From Lumbricus rubellus (Eukaryota > Annelida > Clitellata > Crassiclitellata > Lumbricidae): a stretch of 64,000 nt of DNA. Position 1 is the first letter of the stretch. The number at the start of each line of letters is the position of its first letter. The DNA lies in the NCBI GenBank assembly GCA_945859605.1, contig OX243823.1, forward strand, positions 33,357,889 to 33,421,888, read 5' to 3'. Positions 11,808-20,783 of this stretch are shown here, piece after piece. The notes below the pieces were generated by a model. The model did no database searches, was not told the origin of the DNA, and was given only the letters and a program-made list of their open reading frames with translations. The translations under genes and the position numbers were made by a program.

Positions 11808-14800
11808 GCAGCCAATCTCATTATTAAAAAGCATTGGGTAGTTTAATCGAATCGATATAATGTTTCATTCATTCATTTCAGACATTTATATAGCGCCTCT
11901 TCAAGAGTATCTACTCAGAAGCGCTCCCGACCCAACCACGGCTAAAGAGAACAGTCTTAAGAGCAGAGTAGAACGCAGTCTCAAAGGCTCGAGGTATTAG
12001 ACGTGTATTGATAGGTCTATTGGTGTTTTGCAGCATAGGCCTATCATGTTGAATGACAAACCGTTCATAGCAAACTGACTCAGTATCGTGTGTGATAGGC
12101 CTACAATACAATACAATACAACTGAAAGTTGACAATGCCCTCCTTACAAAGCTCAGAATTGCACACTGAAGTTCGGCGGTCATTAAAGCTATCCAAATTA
12201 TCATCATAGTCCATGGGCTGACAGCCCGTAGGTGTCCGACGCCACTCTCTGTTTGAGTCTGTCTCGCGCCATGTTGCCCAGCTTCAGCCGGTCCGGTCAG
12301 CAGGTCTGCTTCATACCATTAACATCTTGGAGCATCTAGACCACATTATCTGATTGAAGAGAATAAAATTATTGGGAGAGAAGCATGAAGGACAACATGG
12401 GTCAATGCCCGTATGTGTCCCACGCTCTATCCTCCAACTCTCCCCACCGGTCTGTCATGACCGGCCTGTGCATGTCTGCTTCACATCATGACACCTTGAA
12501 GCATCTGGGTAGCTATGTTACTTGTGTCGTGGTTTTGGCGGATTACAATCGTCTTGGTCTTTTACTGCCAGTGTGTCGCCACCCATCTGGCAAACCTTCC
12601 TCCTTTGTCCGGGCTTAGGACCGGCACAGGGACATTGTTTGTTCTCTGTGAATGCAGTTTAACGTCATGCCCAGGACTTATACATGTAGGTAGACTGAAA
12701 AATTAAAGTTTTTCAGTTAAACCGAAAGTTATATTAAGTGGACCTGCGCTTCACTACTTCGTTGCTGACAAGACAGACGCTATAGGCCTACTTCATTTCT
12801 TCCACATTATGGCCTCCGAATAGTCCAGATTTGAATAATCAAACCATACTGTTGGAATCATATTGTTAGTTCAATTCTCTACATATCTAGAAAAGTTTAG
12901 AATGATTAATTATCAGGCCATAAAGATAATGAAAAGCAGTTTTATTTACATTTTATTGAATTTAACAGAAAATTGCCTGTAAACTGAAATTTTGGCATAT
13001 GAAGTTGAAAGATTCATATCTTTTTATCCGTTCAACTTTGTCTCGTGAAATTTTTGAATCATATTCTTGGTCCAATTCTCTAAATATTTGGAAAACTTTA
13101 GCTTGATATGTCATCAGGTATTAGAGATATAATTATGCAAAACAATTTGGCTTCCTTTTTTTAACCACGGTGTATTTTGGTCGTCATCCTCATAATAATA
13201 TATACGAACGGCTTCTGTGATTATTATGGATCTTTTGCTACAGAACGATTCTGATAAACATCCCTACGCTAATCATAACGAATGTCACGGCCTGTATCAT
13301 AGGGCTGATCGTCTTAGCTTACTACTCGAGCATCAAATGCGATCCTCTGGCCAACAAAGACATCGCAAATCCTAACCAGGTGAAGCAGCTCCTTCTCAAT
13401 CAATCAATAAATCAGTCAATCAATCAATAAATCAATCAGTCAATCAGTTAATCAATCAATAAATCAATCAATCAGTCAATCAGTGAGTCAATTAATCGAT
13501 CAACATTTCTTGTTGCTGCTATCAATATAGCCTATTGGTCGCTGCAATCTTACGAAAAGGCGTTACATTTGAATAATCCTATTTTTTCATATTAGGCTTT
13601 AATAGGCTACTCCATTGCATGACATTACATTGCATTACATTACATTACATTACATTACATTACATTACATTGCATGACTGGTACATTACATTGCATTGCA
13701 AATGATCTGTTGTTTCTTGTCGCATGTCATGCTGAAAAGCAACATGGTTCTATTGACACTCAGTAATGTGTTTGATATTTTCTTTATACAGCTGCTTCCC
13801 TTCTTTGTTGTAACAATTTTCGCTGACTCTCCTGGACTCTCGGGGCTTTTCTTAGCCACACTGTATGGAGCAGCGCTGAGGTAAGGAAGTGCATGAACAA
13901 ATTTAAATACTTAGTCATAATCTATTCAGATGAAAGCATGAAACTCTACTGTCACAACCAAATGACTAATAATAATTCTTATTCTGCTAAGAAATAAGAG
14001 GATCGGTGATTGCTACAGTTAGAACCATACACATAATACATTATTATAAAATTAATGTCAACTTCTGATGTGTATTGCTTCCGCAAACATTAATTGCCAC
14101 TTTTTGAGAATAATCTGCTTCACTGAAAATGTTTGTCCAACGTTCGTGTATATAGGCCTAAACCTATGCAAGATAGATGTGTGTTAAATAATAAACTGCG
14201 AGAATTAAATTATTGAAAATCCAAAGGAAATAATAAATGGGAAGATTTAATCGAAACTTTTTTATAATTGGGATGTCATGGTTCATGTTGATTTTATGTG
14301 TCATGTCCTGTTCCACCTGAGTTGCGATGTCTGAACGACAACGATCAGGGCCATCTTATCCAGTAGGCACAGTAGGCACTGTGCCTAGGGCCTACGAACT
14401 TTCTAGGGGCCTACGAAATCCTGAGAAAAACATAGATCTATAGGCCTATTAAAATATAAATGCAGTGATTGGTCAATGACCGGAAAAAACAAACAGAAAA
14501 GAAAACTTGATAACTTTTTTCAAGGCTAGAGTTAGCCAATGAAACAGTAACATTAGCTATGTTAACTTTGCGGCTCTTTGCATTCGCGAAATCGCTTATA
14601 ACGTCTTCAAATGTCATTTCTCGCATTGAGTCGTTTTCAATTGAAAGTAATGCAAGGGAGGATAATCGTGACTGTCCCATCGTTGACCGAAGGTAATTTT
14701 TGATAATTTTCATTTTCGAAAAAGAACGTTCACCTTCACAACTTGTTCCAAAGATAGAAAGATAAATTCTAAAAGCAATATTGACATTTGGAAAACTGGA

Positions 14801-17800
14801 GACCAGCTTGTCAGCTATTTGTGAACTAATCATTTCAGCTACAGATTTACTATCTGCAAACATTCGAGAAAACAAAAGAAATTCGTCAATAAATGCATCT
14901 TCTAGATCACATGGATATAATATCTCAATTAATGCTTTTGCTCTAATCACTATTTCTTCAGTTGATAAAGTAGATTGAGATTTAAAATCAAAACTGAAAT
15001 ACGTTCACAAAACATGGTTTAGCATAATTTTAAGAATAGGCCTAATGTAAATGTGTTGCAATTTGAATTAATGCAGAGTTGAGTTGGATAGACCCTAGGG
15101 GCCTACGAATAGATTAATATGCAAAAGTGCCTAGGGCCTACGATGACCATAAGACGGCCCTGACAACGATACGCGGCCAGTTTTGCGACTTGTACGATTT
15201 TCTTGTACTGCTTCCATACAATGCAATGCCTGTAAGTTGTGTGTTTGGTTTTGCATGTATGGTGAAGTTCTGTATCATCGTCCCTCAGTGGTTCAGCGGC
15301 AAACTGTTGGGAGGACATTCTCGCATGGAAACTAAGTCACTTGCCTGATATAAGGAAGGCTTTCATCAACAGACTCCTGGGTAACTTACTTTCATTACAT
15401 TCGGTTGACTCTGGCCAAGACGATCTCGCACTACAGTAGCCTATGTCGCATAATAATTTATGGAAACTTTTAACAGAACAAATGTCAGGCAGAAATTTTT
15501 TCACGTCTAAGTTCATTTCTGAAGTCGCACAACGCCACATTCGAACTGCACAGTAGGCCTACATTTTTTCAATGCTTTAAAGTTAAAGTTTGAAGCAATG
15601 TCAGTGAGGTAGCCTACGTTCATCTGGGTGAAGGGGCCATCCATATAATTGCTGTCCATGTCTTTCCGTGCGAGTCAGTGCTCAGTAGGCCTAGACTCAA
15701 TGACAAGGCTTGCGCTTGAGAGCAACGATGGTCTTCGACAAGCACAACCATGATAAATTACCAGTTTAACTGATGTCTTTCCTAATTAACTTTATCATGA
15801 TACTTTTAATTATTATTAGATACTAAACAATCGTTGATTAGCTTTTAATTATTTTTCTTCCTTTCGGTTAGCCTACACCAAGATTAGCTTATAAAATTAT
15901 AAGCTTTTTGCATTCATGCTGCCTCCATGTGATATTAGTAGACCTATCCAGAGCAGAGACGACGTGCAACTGTTTCAGCGTGATTTGTATTCTTTTAGAT
16001 CCTCCCATGTTACTTGCTTGCTAACGTTAAACACGTCACTTTTTCTGTAATTCCTATTCTGTAATAGGCCTGTAAATTGATTGTATGTGGACTTGTTGTA
16101 GCGCCTCTTCAATATCTCTCTACTCAGAGGCGCTCCCGAATGCAGAGCGGACACTGCATCGGAGTTTCACGCCGAAGCGCTGAGCAATTGTGAGTGAAGG
16201 ACTTGCCCAAGGTCCTTACGCGGCTAGGTGGATTCGAACCTCGAACCTTACGGTTCCAATGCATCGACGTCACCAATACACCACCGCGCCCCACATTATG
16301 GTTGCCATAAAAGATTTGACTGGTTAATTGGCCTACAATTCTCTGTAGGGTATCTTTGTTTTCCAGTCGTGCTGTTTGGAGCCTTGTCCATCGGAGTGTC
16401 GTTTCTCGCGGCCTCTTTCCCAGGTCCCATCTCACAAGTAAGTATACTGTTATTCATCGTTAGAATCACCACAAGAGCTGTCAAAACGTTTCTTCCATCC
16501 GATGGATGATTTTATATAAACTTCTCATAAACATTTGAGGATCCGAATCTATTAAGATTCTAGATTTGTATTATAGATATGCGATTACTTCTTCTGTTGT
16601 TGCTACTACCACCGCTACCCTGTGGCTACAACTGCCACTAATGCTTATTTTATTATTGCTGTTAAGCATACTGTTTTTACCCCTCTGTTTTCAGGTGGCT
16701 ATGGCCATGCTTAGTTCGGTCAGCGGTCCACTAATGGCGATTTTCTTCCTTGGCGCAGTCTCCAAACACGCCAACTGGAAGGTAGATATTATACTTAATT
16801 ACTTATTGCCATCGTTCTGTTGATGATGATCATCGGATTTGTGACGACTTTTTATGATAAATTCGATTACGTAATAGTCTTCAATTATTGTTTCACTGCA
16901 CTTTCTGTGATGCATGGTATTTCATTTATGTAAATTGAGAATTACAGTAGCCTAACCTGAGGCCTCTAACATTCGTCCTTGTGGAAGTTCACGCGGGTAA
17001 ATGATGCCCACTATGTTTTAAAGTCCTGAATCCATTCTGTTAGCATCCCCAATTCAATATCTTTTGAATGTGCATATAAGATATTCACTCTATTAAACGC
17101 CTTCTGGTGGTCCAAAATGATTGCATCAACTACACACCCCGTGCGTGTGTGTCCACTCTTTGTTTCCAACTAGTGAGTAAGACATTATTTCTGTTTTAAC
17201 AGATCTGCACTAAACATCTTATACATGTATATAAAAAACTCATGCGAGTGTAACGGATATTCTAAACGATGCATTTATTTTAAAGGGTGCTGACTATGAG
17301 TATCGTATATGATTAAATTAATGTGATGATAACAATGACCAGTTAGGTTACTGAATTGGGTAAGAATTATGTTTGTTTTAGGGTGCGCTATTTGGGGGCA
17401 TCGTGGGCTTAATGATTACCATGTGGTTGAGTATGGGTTCCCTTACAGTGCGCCACAAACATCCACCTCTGCCGCCTGTATCCGTGGAACAATGCTCTAT
17501 TGGAAATGCGAACTACACTCTTTTCCATTCATCATTGAACTACACCAGTTACACGTCCTTCGTCGTTGTTGATGGAATCGACGTGAAAGACAACTGGAAT
17601 GGAACAACGGAGGCTTTGTCAGGATCAAGAATGCCAGTTACTCTAGCAAGCACTGTCTACGAAAATACAGTAGCTACTTAGTGTTACATTGTAGAACTCG
17701 ATAGTGTATTGTATTGAATTATATCGCGTTCATTCATTCATTATTAGAATTTATATAGCGCCCCTTAGAGAAACTACTCAGAGGCGCTCCCAGTCCAGCC

Positions 17801-19753
17801 ACGACTAAAGAAAAAAGATTTAGGAGACTTAAGAAATAAAGATTGACTGGCGTTGCAAGCGAGATGGAAGTCATGGGTAGCCTATAGTCTGCACGTGAAG
17901 GATAAACATCACAATGCGTTCCATATGCATTTATTAATTCTTGAATTTATATGCATGGCGTTCTTCCGAGGAGGTCACAAGCGCCGCCCACTGCCGACTC
18001 TAACATGCTTAGGGAGCAGAGTTTGAGTTTGGACCAGAAAGCTGAAGAACTGGTTCGAGTTAAGCTTTCAATACTACATGGGAAGCCATCTAAATGCGCT
18101 TACAAAGAGGAAAGGAAACCCGTGGTTAGCCGCTCCAGAATGTTGCTAGACATGTGGATAACTTAATAATTTGTCATACCATGCGCGCTGCAGAATGTAA
18201 GACTTGCTGGCTCGCTTCAGATGTCCAGTCAGATGAATTAAGTATGCTAGATCTCGGCCGGGAGCGCCTCTGAATAGGTACCTTGAAGCGGCGCTATATA
18301 AATTATAAATTATGATTGATTGCTTGGTTTAAAATGAATTGCATGACGTTTGAACAGATTCATCTTTCAAAATGCTTCGTTACTACAGGGCTGGTTTTAA
18401 GGAACTTTTAGAACTGCACAACTACTTCTTTCCTTTCACATCATTCATGATAAATTACTTAAAATCGGAGACCAATGACCCTTTTTGCTAGTTTTAACTG
18501 TACAGACGTGCTTCTACAACCGCACATTTTGTGTAGAACTGCACGTCTAAAAAAAAGCCCTGCGTAACTATCTTTTCGCAGACGACCCAACTTCGAGGAC
18601 TGGAGAACTTCTATGCCATTTCATATCTGTGGTTGACACTATTTGGAATCATAGTCACAGGAATCATAGGAATAATAGCATCCCTCATTATGAGTAAGTA
18701 CTACAGGATACTTTTACCTGAACTTTCTCCAATATACGCTGTTATAATAGACCTATATTATCTAATTCAACGCATATCCGGTCGAGAAGAATAATAAGAA
18801 GAAGAAGAACAAGAACAAGAAGAAGAAGAAGAAGAAGAATACTGAAGTGACGAAGATGAGCAGAAAGAATAAATAGTTATTGAAGCTCACTTTAGTGCAT
18901 CCCAATGTAGGCCTAATCCAGGTGAAGATCACCTTGCAAATATATCATTATTCTCTCCTGTTTTAAAAGCACAGCAAGAACTTCTTGGTATTGCAAAAAA
19001 ATTGTTCATCGTTTTAAATCGGTTGTTTACTAATTATTGCATAATTATTGGTAGGCCTATCATTGTCATCAGAAGACTCAGATAAGGCGAAGGGGCCTAG
19101 AGGTCTAAGACCAGATCTGTTCGTGTAGAATTATAGAGCCGATAAGAACAATCTCGGCTCAGCCTGAACTGCAATTCTTTTGAAACAGGAGACAAAGATC
19201 TGGAAGCGAAGGTTGATGAACGTCTTCTGATGAGGGTAAACATTTGCGGATGGACGGACGAGAACGAAAACAAAGAACATCTGGACGACAAGAATTACAC
19301 AGCGCTTCAAGAAATTAAAGTATTAGGCTATGCGCTACGCGCAAAATAAATATTATTATCATCATAATCATCTGTTTTATATTAATTTTCTGCTAAGCTA
19401 AAAGTTCCAAACCTGAAGAGTTCAGTCTTAGAAAGAGAATTACAAGGAGATGCTATAATAGGCCTAGTTGTTGAACGCTGATCGTAGTGTGGGTTCTGAA
19501 GTTAAGAAAATTCTTTCAATAATTATATTGGCCTTACTTTGTATTGTTTTTTCAGGGTCTGAATGGACCAGAACATGATTTTCTTAAGGACGTGAAAACG
19601 ACGTCTTCAAATGCATCTGAAAACCAAATTCACAAGACGGTCAAAAGCGAACTAATGACAGAAGCGGAAAACGGTTTACTAAGACCAGCTGTATACATGG
19701 GACTGATAGGAGAATGTCCAGCATTGTGTCAATTTTTGCATTTTAAAGCATAA
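97..19753 (+). CDS. SLC5A8-like: Gene A: sodium-coupled monocarboxylate transporter, SLC5A8/SLC5A12-like (5' partial, multi-exon)
   Basis: Predicted plasma-membrane Na+/solute symporter of the SLC5 family, which takes up short-chain monocarboxylates in its SLC5A8/12 branch. Exons seen: 97-165, 279-330, 1139-1173, 3279-3359, 4033-4106, 5761-5901, 13244-13379, 13792-13880, 15268-15380, 16367-16437, 16695-16781, 17382-17645, 18582-18693, 19189-19319, 19556-19753 (stop). Phases join in frame from end to end, giving about 550 residues. Diagnostic stretches are AVIWTDVFQF, FDPRERNTVW, SIQRFSAVDK, LAYYSSIKCDPL, DSPGLSGLFLATLYGAAL and GPLMAIFFLGAVSK, all characteristic of SLC5 transmembrane segments and loops. 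The N-terminal exon (about 114 residues in gene B) lies left of the window. Compared with vertebrate members, about eight residues are missing between exons 279-330 and 1139-1173, so a micro-exon may have been missed. The donor after 17645 looks like GC rather than GT. The 7.3 kb intron 5902-13243 carries a Gmr1-like retrotransposon, and the intron 13881-15267 a hAT element. Substrate cannot be decided from sequence. Confidence 0.85.
279..330 (+). CDS. Gene A exon encoding the LYMGVSIYAPSAALES helix
   Basis: This 52 bp exon starts after ttcttatag and ends before gtaatt in phase 1. It matches gene B 38900-38849 residue for residue and is the counterpart of the vertebrate LYTG..IYAPALAL segment. 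It is listed separately because the following junction lacks residues that the family normally has. Confidence 0.85.
735..945 (-). repeat. tRNA-derived SINE, copy 1
   Basis: On the - strand it opens with a tRNA-like head (GGGGTGCGGTGGT...) including a B box GGTTCGAATCC, then a body with CTTCGGCGTGAAACTCCGA, and ends in a tail carrying the AGGGGCGCTATA motif. It lies in a gene A intron. Confidence 0.75.
1139..1173 (+). CDS. Gene A exon encoding MAVVSVAYTAL
   Basis: This 35 bp exon lies between aatcccag and gtaagt. It completes the phase-1 codon left by 279-330 and ends in phase 0 before the GGMRAVIWTD exon. It corresponds to the vertebrate segment that precedes the GG(L/M)(K/R)AV motif. The homologous gene B exon keeps the flanking splice sites but lacks 8 bp. 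Confidence 0.75.
1847..1960 (+). repeat. CAGGGCTTAAAGTG repeat end, copy 1
   Basis: Starts CAGGGCTTAAAGTGTGCCAG and runs through repeated GGACG(G/T)C motifs. Its inverted counterpart is at 56290-56403, with clear base-for-base similarity. It is probably the terminus of a DNA transposon. Confidence 0.65.
2017..2310 (+). repeat. Internal duplication with GC-rich GGGGCTCCGCCCC hairpin
   Basis: About 80 bp beginning AAAATGGCTCCATTTGAGG is present at 2017-2098 and again at 2236-2315, both containing the palindromic GGGGCTCCGCCCC. Confidence 0.7.
4033..4106 (+). CDS. Gene A exon encoding GGISNVFRLAGEEGRL, abutting a trinucleotide tract
   Basis: This 74 bp exon (phase 0 to 2) was located because the flanking exons could not be joined in frame without it. 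It corresponds to the vertebrate MQGGIS..LNDAYDGGRLNF loop. The donor gtaact is followed immediately by a CAT/CGT repeat (4113-4383). The equivalent gene B exon (35398-35325) differs by only one residue over its 24 codons and has the same repeat at the same place. Confidence 0.85.
4113..4383 (+). repeat. CAT/CGT trinucleotide tract at a gene A splice donor
   Basis: About 90 triplets, with alternating CAT and CGT blocks in the second half, starting six bases after the exon end at 4106. Confidence 0.95.
4833..4950 (+). repeat. 33 bp tandem repeat
   Basis: Units start GATGATCAATAA(A/G)(G/A)ATATC at 4833, 4866, 4899 and 4931 (the last partial). In a gene A intron. Confidence 0.9.
5523..5600 (+). 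repeat. LINE/SINE 3' tail, + orientation
   Basis: GGAGCGCCTCTAAGTAGG and CCTTGAAGAGGC match the shared hairpin tail, followed by an AATGAATAG end. Confidence 0.5.
5940..6020. mobile_element. Short foldback MITE with TACAGGGTGCGCC ends
   Basis: 81 bp inverted repeat from TACAGGGTGCGCCAAAAAGA to its complement. It shares the TTGGCAAAAAT core of the 216 bp element at 26322. It lies 38 bp after the donor of gene A exon 5761-5901. Confidence 0.7.
6337..6402 (+). repeat. CAT/CGT tract left of the Gmr1-like element
   Basis: Continues after the element at 11745-11806, so the retrotransposon split one microsatellite. Confidence 0.9.
6403..6913 (+). repeat. 5' LTR of the Gmr1-like element
   Basis: Direct repeat of 11234-11744 with two differences seen by eye (gtcgtac versus gtagtac near the start, ggagattt versus ggaggttt near the end). 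It begins TG and ends CA. Such high identity points to a recent insertion or later gene conversion. Confidence 0.92.
6916..6935 (+). other. Primer binding site of the Gmr1-like element
   Basis: TGGTGTCGTTGCGG begins two bases after the LTR. The leading TGG pairs with a tRNA CCA end, and the following bases could pair with the acceptor and T-stem of a Leu-type tRNA. The tRNA identity is a guess. Confidence 0.6.
7199..10324 (+). CDS. Gag-protease-integrase C-terminus fusion polyprotein of the Gmr1-like element
   Basis: A 1041-codon ORF. Residues about 90-300 are a highly charged Glu/Arg/Lys coiled coil. Residues about 320-480 resemble a gag capsid domain related to the SCAN fold (around RSRFADAKKTVEETY and LVADKLKECLPPGPLQFVL). 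A CCHC zinc knuckle has Cys577, Cys580, His585 and Cys590. An aspartic protease follows with its active site in LSDSGTEIPI near residue 681. Then comes an acidic spacer and directly the integrase C-terminal GPY/F-type module (SRWHGPCTVL near 925, VHANKMRKF near 955). The integrase HHCC and DDE parts that should lie between the spacer and this module are absent, and the frame stays open across the deletion. The ORF ends just where the RT remnant starts in another frame. Synthesis of virus-like particle protein is possible; integration without helper functions is not. Confidence 0.85.
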   Translation: MEKLTEQKQAAIKKMSSERLVKLLIEAGVDAEEVEQMSREHLMRTLAEIWAKEEVEEEGAVGGAKEKPVEKPQPPMSIEALLQLMMMSRQEEKERRQEEKERRQEEKEKEERRRQEKKERKQEEKELRQQEIDMQRQQFQIQLEQMRLDRDESERRRTELMIEYEKARKSDEEIRKQQIEDKKAREEEKEKMRLQELERAEEIRQEEFQAEKDNLEKAEGEREEQMQLEQKKLAIKEAQLHEMAIEKEERRKQLELLQQKIEQEELRRIEDQNRLRKKDEDDRRIREESEQNRLRESETMVSKIKKIGDAMKHVLPKMPYDMMEVPLYFETVENAFNSFAVEKQYWVKLLLPLMTSRARTVLNRLSFENLDKYDAVKEHLLKEFKLTAREYRSRFADAKKTVEETYTMFTARLKNLLNYYVRSRRVDKDYEKLFDLLVADKLKECLPPGPLQFVLAKEGTECLEASDVADLADIHVNNRIGVMFQEKPKYESWDNSPKQPKWNKDSKDTGSQAKSNDAKKDSYSGKQWSQDKQQSTWDRQAYNRTPPLGRPTESNASYTPYNKWENNEQRSFIKKRCHNCHSDKHLIKNCQAPGAANLRKSFSRSAENLRVNQIQVINAPPGWEEQYNRETEVKSVMKCTPRFIIQSKDDFSLIKKIALQHVTVEIRGNDGQPMRVKALSDSGTEIPIINEELLKGTTVEEIGRVHLQCVAGEPIPAKLVKIEVRMSGRNEGTATEDRTINIAPYLTLVCASIPADLCKENREKFLLHPEIIAELKEIPPVNVLQGELQANVTTRAQSRRAEVEGGEDEMINESSQEDDTDSEDELSIQDDEGITPENNENEEEMAACERNDSEDSGSDVEIGTSMREMFTENTNDEKQVENAKKLEKQKQHADHYNKKAKYKEFEPGENVIVLYPTSTNKLISRWHGPCTVLQRRSKYSYLVDMNENGRRIVHANKMRKFIARTLSCGLIVEEDDEFGSVVELPLKEDHAETTQKSLQLDYEQIGHLTSEQQKSLQVGEEQISDLAIKMSKQVLYAMSRM
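10318..10551 (+). pseudogene. Reverse transcriptase remnant (YVDD to connection)
   Basis: In the frame starting at 10318, the RT catalytic YVDD box is followed by the normal downstream palm sequence (HLELFLKQIRLHNVTLNLKK, KFIGHLI). The fingers and first catalytic aspartate are missing, so the second deletion of the element ends here. The frame is then lost in an A-run near 10530, where a stop follows. Confidence 0.8.
10560..11117 (+). pseudogene. RT thumb and RNase H of the Gmr1-like element
   Basis: A 185-codon frame with the FFGFYRHFI thumb region, then an RNase H domain with the expected acidic residues: Asp in LYCDSSDFAVGAVL, Glu in TIEKEAYAI and Asp in FTDHNPLVYL, ending with the common NVVTDCLSRL. 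It lies in a different frame from the RT remnant, so it would be made only with frameshifting, or not at all. Confidence 0.82.
11214..11230 (+). other. Polypurine tract of the Gmr1-like element
   Basis: An uninterrupted purine run (AAAAGAAAGGAAGGAGG) lies three bases before the 3' LTR, the expected place and composition for the plus-strand primer. Confidence 0.75.
11234..11744 (+). repeat. 3' LTR of the Gmr1-like element
   Basis: Partner of 6403-6913, of the same length. It is followed at once by a CAT microsatellite that continues the tract seen left of the 5' LTR. Confidence 0.92.
11745..11806 (+). repeat. CAT tract right of the Gmr1-like element
   Basis: About 20 pure CAT triplets directly after the 3' LTR. 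Confidence 0.92.
11880..11995 (-). pseudogene. LINE 3' end fragment
   Basis: - strand ends in AFYSALKTVLFSRGWVGSAS, then a stop, the hairpin tail and (GAAT)n. It begins about 70 bp right of the CAT tract that flanks the Gmr1-like element. Confidence 0.72.
12220..12500 (+). repeat. Degenerate tandem repeat (CCCGTAGGTGTCC)
   Basis: Two diverged units (about 12222-12345 and 12395-12500) share CCCGTA(G/T)GTGTCC, a CCGGTC block, GTCTGCTTCA and GAGCATCT-like ends. A third copy is near 40137-40245 in gene B's first intron. Confidence 0.5.
12568..12680 (+). repeat. Dispersed repeat, copy 1 (CACCCATCTGGCAAACCTTC)
   Basis: Closely similar to 57840-57955, same orientation: CACCCATCTGGCAAACCTTC, CCGGGCTTA, CAGGGAC(A/G)TTGTT, AGTTTAACGTC(A/G)TGCCCAGG. 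Family unknown. Confidence 0.65.
13385..13500 (+). repeat. CAAT/CAGT tetranucleotide tract at a gene A donor
   Basis: Begins about 15 bp after the donor of exon 13244-13379, as its counterpart does in gene B (33660-33772). Confidence 0.85.
13617..13690 (+). repeat. CATTA pentanucleotide repeat
   Basis: About 12 units of ATTAC with a few variants, in a gene A intron. Confidence 0.85.
14346..15162 (-). mobile_element. hAT transposon, internally deleted, with 8 bp target duplication
   Basis: The terminal inverted repeats start CAGGGCC(A/G)TCTTAT at both ends. The perfect 8 bp duplication ACAACGAT flanks them (14338-14345, 15163-15170). Inside, on the - strand, is only the C-terminal part of a transposase. 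It lies in the gene A intron between exons 13792-13880 and 15268-15380, about 100 bp from the acceptor of the latter. Confidence 0.88.
14438..14950 (-). pseudogene. hAT transposase C-terminal dimerisation domain (ZMYM1-like family)
   Basis: The frame holds the hATC signature in the order FPNVNIAFRIYL, TSCEGERSFSKMKIIKN, YLRSTMGQSRLSSLALLSIE, as in ZMYM1-like transposases. The zinc-finger and catalytic RNase H-like parts are absent, consistent with an internally deleted 817 bp element. It is probably not expressed as a working transposase. Confidence 0.82.
16088..16294 (-). repeat. tRNA-derived SINE, copy 2
   Basis: Best preserved copy. GGGGCGCGGTGGTGTATTGG (A-box region), GGTTCGAATCC (B box), the body, and the 3' hairpin tail GAGCGCCTCTGAGTAG ... 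GAGGCGCTA. It ends 72 bp before the acceptor of gene A exon 16367-16437. Confidence 0.82.
17382..17645 (+). CDS. Gene A exon with extracellular-loop glycosylation sites and a probable GC donor
   Basis: Encodes GGIVGLMITMWLSMGSLTV, a transmembrane segment, followed by a hydrophilic loop with N-x-T sites (NYT, NGT). Gene B's copy (29370-29110) ends before a clear gtaagc. The aligned position in gene A reads gcaagc, which would be a GC-AG intron and would give 264 bp in phase 0. A competing GT donor at 17637 (gttact) is a poor consensus match but also in phase 0. The frame stays open beyond the donor to a TAG at 17681. Confidence 0.65.
17735..17845 (-). repeat. LINE 3' tail fragment
   Basis: - strand CTTTAGTCGTGGCTGGACTG, then GGAGCGCCTCTGAGTAG, GGGGCGCTATATAAAT and (AATG)n. 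It follows the alternative stop of gene A exon 17382. Confidence 0.7.
18256..18325 (+). repeat. LINE/SINE 3' tail, + orientation
   Basis: GGGAGCGCCTCTGAATAGG, CTTGAAGCGGCGCTATATAA and an AT-rich end; only the tail is left. Confidence 0.6.
18789..18839 (+). repeat. GAA tract
   Basis: Short purine trinucleotide run in the gene A intron after exon 18582-18693. Confidence 0.85.
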
Positions 19754-19788
19754 AATCTGTGTTAATTGCAGTAGGCTACACGTACATG

Positions 19789-20783
19789 TACAGGGTGGCC
19801 CAAAAAAGTGATAACACAACCTAGCAAAGGGTCATTTAATATAATTGAATCAATATAACGTTTTGTAATTTACTGTCGTATGCAAAGTAGTAATTACTCT
19901 ACTCATAAAACATGTTCAATGTGTCCCTCTTGCTTCTGAACAACTTTTTGTAAGCGAGAAACACCAACTGATACCATGATACCGCAGCTGAAAAGTTCAA
20001 GTTCTCGTATGTCTCCTTTCTGGAACTTAATTGTCTTTTCTTTGATTCAATTGAATAAATACGACCATGCTGGGAATTAACTGGCGTGGCAAAGGTGAAT
20101 ATCTTGTTGTGGGTAAACCAGATGGTTCGTACACTTCTGTCATTAGGAAACTGTTCAAGTAGCTGCTAACTACGTTGCAAACGTTTCAATTTGCAATTTG
20201 CGTTGAGCGTCTGCCCGATCACACGCTTGTTCGTTTTCAGTTGTAAATATTGCTTTACAATACGTTACACCGACGACCGTGATATACCCTTTTCTCTTTG
20301 AATTTCCCACGGACTTTGTGACTGTGAGGATCATCTTCTTGACTGCAGATCAGCTCACTCACCCGCTCAATGTTCTGTCGTGTTCTAGCAGACTTTGGTC
20401 GACCACTTCCGCGTTTACGTTATGTTGTACCGTCATTATCAATTTATTTAATAACCCAACTGACTATAGGCTTTGTGTGGAAACACATTTTTCATCACTC
20501 CAATGTTTCTCAATTCGCAAATTTTTAATCAGAATACGGTCTTTTGTTGGGATTTTTGTCATTCTGGTTCAAATATCTTCAAAACACGCAGAAGTTGACG
20601 ATTGGCAAATAAAAAATAAAAAATGTTGACCGAAAGTTGTCGTAATAATGATGTCAAATGACTAAACAGTTAAGTAAGTAAATTAGTGAACTTTTTCAGC
20701 TATTATGGATATAGTCTAAACAGATTTGAACTAATTATAGTACATTATACGAGGTGTTATCACTTTTTTTGGGCCACCCTGTA
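19789..20783 (-). mobile_element. Mariner-like element, degenerate
   Basis: Ends TACAGGGTGGCCCAAAAAAG and its inverse flank 995 bp, starting and ending with TA. On the - strand, broken frames show mariner transposase motifs (IWFTHNKIFTFATPVN, NSQHGRIYS, then a degraded SVMVSVGVS region). Stops and missing catalytic parts show it is dead. Confidence 0.75.

Noticed and set aside
16228..16290. tRNA gene from GGTTCGAATCC and the A-box-like sequence
   Set aside because: No complete cloverleaf; the same head is joined to the same body and tail at several sites, so it is a SINE.
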